DNA from: Atrichornis clamosus
Taxonomy: Eukaryota > Chordata > Aves > Passeriformes > Menuridae
Direction: 5' to 3'
DNA: 64,000 nt
NCBI GenBank assembly: GCA_013400975.1
Contig: WBMZ01014177.1
Location: 124,001 to 188,000, forward strand
The notes under the pieces are model-generated. The model searched no databases. It was not told where the DNA came from and saw only the letters and a list, made by a program, of their open reading frames with translations. Of this stretch, positions 24,759 to 33,662 are shown in pieces. The translations under genes and the position numbers were made by a program. Position 1 is the stretch's first letter. Every line of letters begins with the position of its first letter.

Positions 24759-26665
24759 GCCGCGGGCTGCAGAAGACCTGCCGCTCCCGGGGCTGCCTCT
24801 CGCTGCTGGGCTACTGCCACTACCAGCTGCAAGAGTTCGCGGCGGCGGCCGAGTGCTACGAGCAGCTGGTGGCGCTGCACCCGCAGCTGCTCCCGTACCG
24901 GCTCTGCCATGCGCAGGCCCTCTACAAGGCCGGGCTGTTCGCCGAGGCCCTGCGCGCCGTCAGCCCGCTGCTGGACGTCCCCGCCTTCCACCGCCGGGCC
25001 CTGCGCCTCCAGGCCGCTGTCCACTATGCCCAGGGCGACCTCCCGGCGGCCCAGAGCCTGGTGGAGGAGGAGGTCGCAGCCGCTGCTGTTGGCGGCCCCG
25101 GAGCAGCCGAGGACCCTTCGGAGCGAGCCGATGCCGAGATCAATCTGGGCTGCCTGCTGTACCGGCAGGGCCGGCACGAAGAGGCCAGCGGCAAGTTCGC
25201 CAGCGCCATGCAAGTGTTGGGGTACTGCCCAGAGCTGTCCTACAACATGGCGCTGTGCTCTTACGCGGCCAAGCAGTACCCTGCTGCCCTCAAGTACATC
25301 TCCGACATCATCAAGCGCGGCATCGACCAGCACCCAGAGCTCAGCGTGGGCATGACCACCGAGGGCATTGACGTCCGCAGCGTCGGCAACACGCTGCTCC
25401 TGCACCGCACAGCCCTGGTGGAGGCCTTCAACCTCAAGGCGGCCATTGAGTACCAGCTGCGCAACCTGCAGGCAGCCCAGGAGGCGCTCACGGATATGCC
25501 ACCAAGGACCGAGGAAGAGCTGGATCCAGTCACGCTGCACAACCAAGCACTAATGAACATGGACAACCAGCCCACGGAGGGGTTTGGGAAACTGCAGTTT
25601 CTTCTTCTGCAGAACCCCTATCCACCAGAAACTTTTGGTAACTTGCTACTGCTCTATTGCAAGCATCAGTATTATGACCTGGCAGCAGATGTGCTGGCAG
25701 AGAATGCCCATCTGACCTACAAACTGCTCACACCTTACTTGTACAACTTCTTGGATGCCATTATTACTTGTCAAACTGCCCCTGAGGAGGCTTTTCACAA
25801 GCTAGATGATTCAGCAGGGACAGTGACTGAGCAGCTGAGAAAACTCACAAAGCAGGTACAGGAAGCTAGGCAAAATTGGGATGATGAAGCTCTAAAAAAG
25901 GCAATTAATGATTATGATGAGACTCTGGATAAATATGTACCTGTCTTGATGGCCCAGGCAAAGATTTACTGGGACATGAAGAACTACACAATGGTAGAAA
26001 AGATCTTCCACAAATCAGCAGAATTCTGTAAGGAACACGAGGTGTGGAAGCTCAATGTGGCTCACGTGCTCTTCATGCAAGAGAGCAAGTATAAAGAGGC
26101 TATTAGCTTCTATGAGCCAATAGTTAAAAAGCACTATGATAACATTCTCAGTGTTAGTGCCATCGTGTTAGCTAACCTCTGCGTTTCCTACATCCTGACA
26201 AGCCAGAATGAAGACGCAGAGGAACTAATGAGAAAGATCGAGAAGGCAGAGGAGCAGCTGTCCTATGATAATCCTGATAAAAATACCTACCATCTTTGCA
26301 TTGTCAATCTAGTCATCGGTACCCTCTACTGTGTGAAGGGGAACTATGAGTTCGGTATTTCAAGGATCATTAAGAGCCTGGAGCCATATAACAAAAAACT
26401 GAGCACTGACACGTGGTATTACGCCAAACGGTGCTTCCTGTCCTTGCTGGAGAACATGTCCAAGCACATGATCATGCTGCGCGACAGCGTCATTCAGGAG
26501 TGCGTGCAGTTTCTCAAGCAGTGTGAACAGTACGGAAGAAACATCCCAGCTGTCATTGAGCACCCCCTTGAAGAGAGTAGGATGCACAGCGGGAAAAACA
26601 CAGTTACCTATGAAGCCAGGCTGTTGAGGGCGCTGATGTATAAGATCCTTGGGTGGGCTGAGTAA
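24665..26665 (+). CDS. TTC30B: Tetratricopeptide repeat protein 30 / IFT70 (intronless)
   Basis: The gene encodes IFT70, a subunit of the IFT-B complex that carries cargo along cilia and is needed for tubulin polyglutamylation. The single open exon gives 666 residues against about 665 in human TTC30A/B. The ATG at 24665 has strong Kozak context and begins MEAAPVPDGQHTAVVYGLI, aligned with the human N-terminus; an in-frame extension back to 24479 has no ATG and is non-coding. Expected TPRs lie near residues 11-44, 45-78, 153-186, 188-220, 423-456, 458-490 and 543-576, with a charged, coiled-coil-like helix around 385-420. Family blocks such as VGMTTEG.DVRSVGNT, DPVTLHNQALMNMD and GTLYC.KGNYEFGISR are intact, and the end is ILGWAE. 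Residues 135-152 form an Ala/Gly-rich linker where, from memory, human is acidic. Mammals have two copies (TTC30A, TTC30B) and only one is seen here, so the A/B label is arbitrary. Identity is very secure. Confidence 0.97.
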   Translation: MEAAPVPDGQHTAVVYGLIGGGRYAEAVSLLSRGLQKTCRSRGCLSLLGYCHYQLQEFAAAAECYEQLVALHPQLLPYRLCHAQALYKAGLFAEALRAVSPLLDVPAFHRRALRLQAAVHYAQGDLPAAQSLVEEEVAAAAVGGPGAAEDPSERADAEINLGCLLYRQGRHEEASGKFASAMQVLGYCPELSYNMALCSYAAKQYPAALKYISDIIKRGIDQHPELSVGMTTEGIDVRSVGNTLLLHRTALVEAFNLKAAIEYQLRNLQAAQEALTDMPPRTEEELDPVTLHNQALMNMDNQPTEGFGKLQFLLLQNPYPPETFGNLLLLYCKHQYYDLAADVLAENAHLTYKLLTPYLYNFLDAIITCQTAPEEAFHKLDDSAGTVTEQLRKLTKQVQEARQNWDDEALKKAINDYDETLDKYVPVLMAQAKIYWDMKNYTMVEKIFHKSAEFCKEHEVWKLNVAHVLFMQESKYKEAISFYEPIVKKHYDNILSVSAIVLANLCVSYILTSQNEDAEELMRKIEKAEEQLSYDNPDKNTYHLCIVNLVIGTLYCVKGNYEFGISRIIKSLEPYNKKLSTDTWYYAKRCFLSLLENMSKHMIMLRDSVIQECVQFLKQCEQYGRNIPAVIEHPLEESRMHSGKNTVTYEARLLRALMYKILGWAE

Positions 26666-27180
26666 ATGTTGTTACCATACAGCAGAAATGAGGACTTTGT
26701 TCTTTTCTTATGCTTGTGAGGTGATGCTAACCGTTGCAAAAATCTGTAAAGATTTTGTGCTGTATTTTAACAACATTCAGTGGAAAATAGAATATTTTCA
26801 TGACATTAACCTGCACCAAATAACGAGGCATTCTCAGCCACCTGTCATGTTAAATACAGCTTAAAGTGTGTTGACCAAGAACATCATTATAGAAATACCA
26901 TGAGTTTTCACCCATAAGACAATATTTTATCCTTGTGAAATTTTGATCAAAAATGGTTGACATTTGAAAAAAAAAAATTGCTGTCTCTTCTAGCATAGCA
27001 TTTGAAGAAACAGTTGTTCTAATTCTCTTAGTTTGTGCCTATGTGTGAAACGTTTCTTTCTTCTTCCAAGGTATTTTTAATATGTTGCAGATCATGTTGA
27101 TAGTACGTTTAACACACAAGAAATAGCTTTATAATAAAAAATCAGTTCTATAAAATAAACGTTTCCTTTTGCTAACTCAT
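26666..27180 (+). other. TTC30B: TTC30 3' UTR (inferred)
   Basis: This AT-rich sequence follows the TAA stop and ends shortly after two poly(A) signals. It would give a 3' UTR of about 500 nt. No further coding frame of note is present. Confidence 0.6.
27133..27159 (+). terminator. TTC30B: Paired poly(A) signals for TTC30
   Basis: Two AATAAA hexamers at 27133-27138 and 27154-27159 lie 470-490 nt after the stop codon and are followed by a T-rich stretch. Cleavage would fall near 27150-27185. Confidence 0.6.
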
Positions 27181-28749
27181 TAATAATGCATGAGTATTCT
27201 GGCAAATTCTATACCTAATACAGGGACCAGGAATATATTCCTAGAAGGCTCTATTAGGATGATACCTCAGTTTAGATCTACCCTTGCAGTAAAATTTGTT
27301 ATGACTGGACATAACTGGCTTCAGAGACACGGCTCAGTGCTGCCCCTCAGCATCGGTGACCCCCAGAGTCACAGTGCCCACACCATCTGGGTGGCAGCTG
27401 TTGCCCTGCAGACCTGCTTGGTAGCAAGTGCTTACTTAGTATGCAGTCCTCCAACTGTAGCCCCCCTAATCCAAACACCATTCTTAGAATATACTAGTTT
27501 CTGGTAAGAGACCCTGGGAATGTGAAATTACATTCTTTTCCATATTTGTTAAAAAAAACATGTAACTTCCATTTCATGCAAGGCTTACAAATTCTACCCT
27601 TGGGTGGAAGAAATCTGCTTCTCAGTTTCCTCCTTGTGTTACTGTCCCTGCATCTTTCAACACCTCTCCGAAACCCTGTTTCTGTGCTGAATTCCTTTAC
27701 TTGGCATTTCCATCACACTGGCATCAGTCAGTGTGTTTTCTCAACAGTCTTCCCATCCCTTTTTAACCATATTACACGTTCCACTGTGAAGTGGGACCAA
27801 GATGCTTGCCAGTGTTTTTATGCAGTATGGTTCTGTGCCCCGTGGCTGCTCTCCTTTTTGTGTATTCTGCCTTCTGAAGCAATGTGTGAGCTGAAGTTTT
27901 AAAAAAATGGATCAAAAATCTACAGCTTTAACTCATTTGCTTACTTTTGATACTGGCTCCCTGAAGAGGTGTTGTCCTGGGGGATTTTGGAACTCGGCTG
28001 CATGTCCCTCAGAATCCAGTTTCCAAACTATGGTTTACCTGGAAAGAAAGAGAACAACATTTTTGAAGTTTTGAAGCTATTACAAAGGCATAGAATAATT
28101 AATCCTTCCAGAGAGTTAATGTATATAGAAACTGGACAGGTCTGCAACCATTTCAACATAGAGAAAGTCAACTCTTATCTCCTGGAAGAGAAACCTGTCA
28201 GGGCTGAGCATATCATGTGCAGCTAAAGGAAATGGTTGTGGGTTAGGTAAATTAAAATCAAATTTAAAAGTGTCAAGAATGGAAAAATGTTCTAGAGAGG
28301 CTAGAGAGCAGACAAGAGATGCAGCAAGGTGTCCTAGAGAAGCCTCCATAGCTCATCACTAGGCCATTAAGCCCCTGATTATAGTGATATTAAATATTTC
28401 CCCCAACTGTTTCCCCACCAGGAGGAGACCTGTGATTTCAAATTTTGTTCACCTCCATGAAGCACAGCAGCAGGCTGTAAAGCATTTTTCTAATTTACAG
28501 TGCAATTGTATTATATATTATGCAGCATAAACAGCATGACCTTTAAAAAAAATGTTTTTAAAAAGTCACACCACATAACAGCATCTGAAGTGCAGTAATA
28601 GGCAGTGCCCTTTATTTAATATTCATTATGCTTTTTCTGTAAAAGTCACTGGATATTGAAAAAAAAAAATCGCTTTGCAGATTCATGCCCGTGCAAGTGT
28701 TGAATGCCCTCTAATGGAGAGCAATTTAGAGACTACTATGCTTTCGGCT

Positions 28750-28970
28750 TTCCGCAGAGCCAGAGTGTGGCTGTCAGGAGGGCGCTGCTGCCAGGATTTG
28801 CAGCCCCAGGCGCTTCGTCACCTTCTTGCCTCCCGTGCCCACGCAGGGGTGCACCGCGAATGGGCGGAGGCGGCAGGGCCAGCCGGCCCTGGCACACACT
28901 GCCGGGCTCCGGTCTGCAGGGAGCGCACCGGCTCCTTAGCGGCAGGGTGGGAAGCGGGAACAGCCATGTT
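28750..28970. other. GC-rich pocket with CTCF-like core
   Basis: A short GC-rich block with scattered CpGs stands out from its AT-rich flanks. It contains tcaggagggcgctgc, which fits the 3' half of the CTCF consensus (AGGGCGC type) but not the 5' half. It may be a small regulatory element. Confidence 0.25.
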
Positions 28971-31802
28971 CCCCAGTGAAAAAGTGTCCCCATAAAAGCC
29001 CGTGGAGTTGTGCAGGCTGTGGCTGTTTTAGAAGGTACAGCTAGAGGGCAGTCGGCATGCCTGGAATATGCTTCATCCTGTTGCAACACCACAGATGTAC
29101 AATAAAAATCCAGGAGAAGATGTCAATAGCAGCATTTTTCCCGTTCTTCCCTTTTCCTGCTGTTTTTATGTGCCTTTCCTCACAGAGTATGCTGCGTACC
29201 CACTCAGGTCCAGGGTTTCTGAGCAGGCTGGGTGATGCTGAACACCATGACCTCATAGTGGAGAGGCCTCTGCTGTGAAAGGAGAGGGAAAAGTGGCAAA
29301 GCTGAGGCACAACAGGAGGCGGCCTGGGACAGGCACTTCCTTCTCTGCTGCATCAACAGATGCTTATGCATGGATTTTCCTCTCCATTCCAGCCGTATTT
29401 TCCACCCTCTCCACCACAGCCTCTTCCTGAGCAATAGTCACAAAACCTTCCCATGGCAGTGACGTGGGGCAGATGCCCTTGTCCTCGTTTTGTCCTGGAG
29501 AGCTGCCCACCCACCCGTTCTGTGCCCAGAAGAACTGGGCCCTGCGCTCCTGTGGCTGACATCTTTTGCAGTGTAACAGTGTTGCTTCCTCCAGTGGCAA
29601 GTACGCATTTATAGCATCTCCCACTGCAGAGCACTTTGGTCATGAAAAATATATAAATGTTACAACCACTTTTATTACCATCTTTATACTGCATTTAATG
29701 TTATCACTGTGTGACTTACACACAAAATACATTTTTAAAGGAAAGCACATATTTATTTAGACAGAAGGGAAGATATCAAGTAACAGCTTATGCTCCCTAT
29801 ACATATAGTAAAATCCACCCAAATTAATGCCCAAAGCCAGAACAGTCCTTCTTTTGTCCCAACCAAAAATCACTGTTTTCACTTAAAAGAATGCAAACAA
29901 AAAACACTACCCAGAAACAACATCTGACCATGTTCCTAAGGTCTGCAGTGGGCAAACAGCTGCAGATAAACACAGATTCCAAAACAAGAGCCTCTATTTT
30001 GGTTGGTTTTTTTATTAATTGGGAACAAGGGGAAAGAAGCCCTCAGCCCTCTGTTACAACATTAGTACCTGAAAGGTGAGCAGCACAAAATGCCTCCCAC
30101 ACACATCACCACCATACTGAGGCCAATCTCCAGGATTTTATTTGCACTAATAGCCTCTTTTACGTCTTGTCCATACAGGATATCTAGTGACATGTTCTTG
30201 TCCTCAAACCTTGCAAGGGCTTGACACTCATGTTGCAGATGACAAGCTGCACTGTACTACAGTGGACACATCTTTTTCCAATTACCCTTGCAGAAATGAC
30301 AGCACACATTGCACAAGCAAAGACCTCAAACTACCATTCTGCCAGGAGCCCACCTGCACTGGCAGGTGGAGCAGGGGAGGCATAGAGGGCCTAAGAAAGG
30401 ATTTACTTCATGCCCCACCTTGGATCTATCCCCTTGGTGCTCAAACCTCCCTAGTTGATCAAATGTCTGCTGACACCATCAGCAGAACACAGGTAGTGAA
30501 TGTCAGGGACACACACTTGTGATCAGCTCCACAGTCAGAGCTGATCAAAACATTTCTGTAATCAAGGCTTTATGATAAGACAGAGATAAAAGGTGAGACA
30601 GAAGAGTCTTCCTGTACAATTCTGGGAGGAACATGATTACTTTCTTCCTTGGGAAAGTTGTGGATGTTTCTACTAAAGCAAGCCCCTTTAGAAGATTAAC
30701 AAGGAGAGGAATGTTACTTCTCTAAAAATGGTGAAGTTACATACAAGAATAAAAGCTGATTTCAACAGCCCATTCCACAATACCTTACTGACAACATCCT
30801 ATTCTAGAAGCCCAAGTCCAAAACTCCCACAAATCCATGTTGGCTTTAGCCTCCAGCAAAGGCAGAAGAGTCCAACCCTGACTAATTCAGATTTGGAACA
30901 CTGGTGTGATAATGTGACTGTGTGGGCTGAAAGATAAGTACTGAAAGCTCCAACCTCTCCTCTCCCTCAGGCTTCTCTTCCTTTATTTCCCTTTAACTTT
31001 TCAGCAAATAAAATAACTCTATATTTCGGGACTTTGCTAAATCCTGCTGTCTCATTAAGGGGTTGGTATGCCCAGGACAACGTGCATCTTCTTCGTATTT
31101 TTGCAGGAAGTGTGTTTTGTGGACTAGTTCTTGGTAATCCAGAAGGTATTCATGTGTTTATCTCTTTTATTCTGTATGATCTACATGTCGTGATGTGAAA
31201 AAATGCGCATTGTCCTTGGCAGCAGTGCCTGCGAAGGCTCCGACGCCCCGGGCCAGGGCCTGCAGCGCTGGTGTCGTGTGGTGCACCTTTGTGGGTGCCC
31301 GCACCAGCTGCTGCATCAGCTTTCACGAGCCACAGGCTGGCCCTTCTGACAGGGCACACATGGCTTTGTCAGTCTGCACTAGTGGGGGAACACGGACAAG
31401 GAATGCCAGCAGTGGCACAAAGGAACCTGGCTGGTGTCCTAAAGGGTAGCGGGAAGGATTTACACAAGTGTGGAAACAGTAAAACATGAGTTAGTGTTAA
31501 AATCCTCCCAGCTTCAATCGATGTGCTGCTAAACAGTAATGTAAGGAGTGTATAAACAGCAATGGAAATATGCACACAGGCCAGAAGAAACTGCAGAGAA
31601 ACACTGAGACCTAACTGGTACAACAAAGGGCTGTTTTGCACTCCTCTGCACCGCATTTGGACAACATGGTGTACACAAAAAAATTATTTCTAAATGAAGT
31701 AAAGGAGGCTTTAAGTAATGACAAACTTTTAGGCTCTATTTTCGGCAAAGCATCTCTTTTTTTTTGGCTGATGCTTTTCCATTAAGTAGAAAAATTGAGA
31801 CA

Positions 31803-31832
31803 TTTGGATTCATTTTCCAAAATGAATCCAAA
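31803..31832. repeat. Perfect palindrome, 14-bp arms, 2-nt centre
   Basis: The arm TTTGGATTCATTTT at 31803-31816 is followed by CC and its exact reverse complement at 31819-31832. A third partial copy, ctttggatt, follows at 31838-31846. No transposon ends or target-site duplications are apparent around it. Confidence 0.9.
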
Positions 31833-33325
31833 GAACCTTTGGATTAGCATATTTTTCCTAGACTCTGCCTGATTTTAAACTAATACAGCCCAGCCATAGA
31901 GCAGACCTTGCCAAACCCAACAATTCAGTCCAGAATGTTTCTATTTTGGGGGATCTTCCCCTAAATTCACTGTAGTTTATAGCCGAAACTGCAGCCCAGG
32001 AAAACCAATTAAAAAGTTCCCATTCACTGAAATGAGTCTTAAATTGGCACCTTAGAAAATACCCATTTTCACAAACTGCTATTTCAAACCATTCAAGAGC
32101 AGCTTCTAGAAAGTACTGGAATGCTACAACCTCAGTCAAATTCAATGACAAAACCCCTTGTTTCTACCCACTTAAAAAGCTGCTTAGAAATCAGCTAACC
32201 CCATGTTTCCCATGGCGCAACTTCTGCACATTAAGCAAACATCACTGTTGCAAAAGGAGAGGTAAAAGTTGGCAGGGGATTCTGACTCTTCACCTGTACC
32301 TGGCCAGGCACAGCCTCCACCAGCAACCACACAGCCGCCGTGGCTCTGAGCGCACGGCTGAGCACTCCCATCTACATAGGGTAGGATTATCGCCCCTGCA
32401 GTGCAGCCCCAGCCCCGGGGAGATACCCGTGTCCCGACAGCCACCCTACCAGGAACAGCTCGGAAAGGGAAATCGAAAACACAAGTGCTGGGTTTTCTTT
32501 GGAACATGGGAATCATCACTCAGCATCACAAACTTTTAAACTTCCAGGGGTGAATGTACACATTGAGTCTGAACGGTGTGAGCTTTTAATGGTTTTTTTT
32601 TTTATCTCTGCTGTACACAATCGTCCACTTCCCTGAATTTCAGCCTTTCTTGCTGCTTACCTTCTTCTTCCCCCCAACTCTGCCCCTAGGACCCCTTGCC
32701 ATCCTGTGTCCCGAGCAGGGAACAGGTTGACTAACAGCTTTTTATGAGTCGGTTTTGTTTTATAGCCCTCTTTCCCGTGGGAGAGGGCAGAGGGAGTTGG
32801 CTAACACTCAGATCCTGTTGGGTTGAACTGTTTACTAACAGACATTTTCCAAATTAAAATTAACACAGCTCGGATTCTTCTGAACTGCACTTCTCTGGTG
32901 CTCACAGAGCTCTTTGTGTGCCCCTCCGCTGATTCACGGCCGCTCACACGGCCGGCAAACAGGAACGCGAGAGCTCGACACGGCGTGTCTGATTTTCTTG
33001 CTCTGTCAATAGTATTTTATCACTGCGGCTCCCACGCGGAGCAAGAGGGGATGGAGAAGCACCATCAGCGCTGAGGGACGGGGGTTTCAGAGCGCACATA
33101 AATGCTTTGCTCTTCCCCTGCGGAGCAGCTCAACGCACATCCCGTTTTTACAAGTGTTGAACGCCACACGCTCTGCTGGCCGGCCCGGTAGAAAAGGCAC
33201 AGCCAGCACACCGCCCCCGCCCCGCAGGTGCGGAGACACCACGGTATTCCCGTGCGGAGGCGGGTCCCGGCGGCGCGGCCCTCTCCCGGAGCCGCCCGTG
33301 TGACCCGCGCGGCGAGGCCGGGCCG

Positions 33326-33341
33326 TCTGCAGAGGGCGCTG
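33326..33341 (+). promoter_or_regulatory. CTCF-like motif in orphan CpG island
   Basis: TCTGCAGAGGGCGCTG fits the CTCF core CCASYAGRKGGCRS except at core positions 1 and 3. The well-conserved AGAGGGCGC half is exact. It is oriented on the + strand. Confidence 0.35.
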
Positions 33342-33648
33342 CTGCGCCGGGCCCGCCGCGGCGCTGGGCAGGGGCAGAGGCGGCCGCTCCCCTCACAAAG
33401 GGACACGGAGCCCCGCGCTTCCCAGCCCACCGCACAGCTCCCTGCGCCGCGTGGCTGGAGAGGACGAACGGGAAAGGCAAGCCCGAACCGAGCGGCAAAA
33501 GGCAACGTGCCTATTCCCTCGGGCCCGGGGTTGATCCGTTTTCGGCTCTCCAGTAGCATCCTCGGCTCTCCAGGAACTCCCTACTCCCCTTTGCCCGCAT
33601 TCAGGTGGAGCAAGGCCGACAGAGAGGCGCTTGTGCTGCCCCTCAGCA

Positions 33649-33662
33649 TCACTAGGGGGACA
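33649..33662 (+). promoter_or_regulatory. Second CTCF-like motif at island shoulder
   Basis: TCACTAGGGGGACA keeps the first half of the CTCF core (CACTAGGGGG) but departs at the last three positions. It lies 310 bases from the motif at 33326 in the same orientation. Confidence 0.25.

Larger units (their letters stand above)
24350..25550. promoter_or_regulatory. TTC30B: TTC30 CpG island covering promoter and 5' CDS
   Basis: The base composition changes abruptly near 24350 from AT-rich to dense G+C with frequent CpG, and falls back around 25550 inside the coding sequence. The island spans the TTC30 upstream region and the first third of its CDS, as is typical of a broad housekeeping-type vertebrate promoter. 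No TATA box was seen near the start. The high GC also explains the long overlapping ORFs in other frames and on the minus strand, which are not genes. Confidence 0.85.
27181..33100. other. Intergenic, no gene recognised
   Basis: No exon with recognisable homology was found. The stretch contains a GC-rich pocket at 28750-28970 and a perfect 30-bp palindrome at 31803-31832. Small ORFs such as 27190-27507 and 27522-27902 resemble no known protein. Confidence 0.6.

Noticed and set aside
24376..25371. 331-codon + strand ORF overlapping TTC30 in another frame
   Set aside because: It starts at TTG, is Arg/Ala/Pro-rich low complexity, and lies wholly within the CpG island where stop codons are rare. 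The TTC30 frame has clear family identity.
24569..25546. 325-codon minus-strand ORF opposite TTC30
   Set aside because: Antisense shadow of a GC-rich coding exon, with no recognisable similarity and no promoter or splice context of its own.
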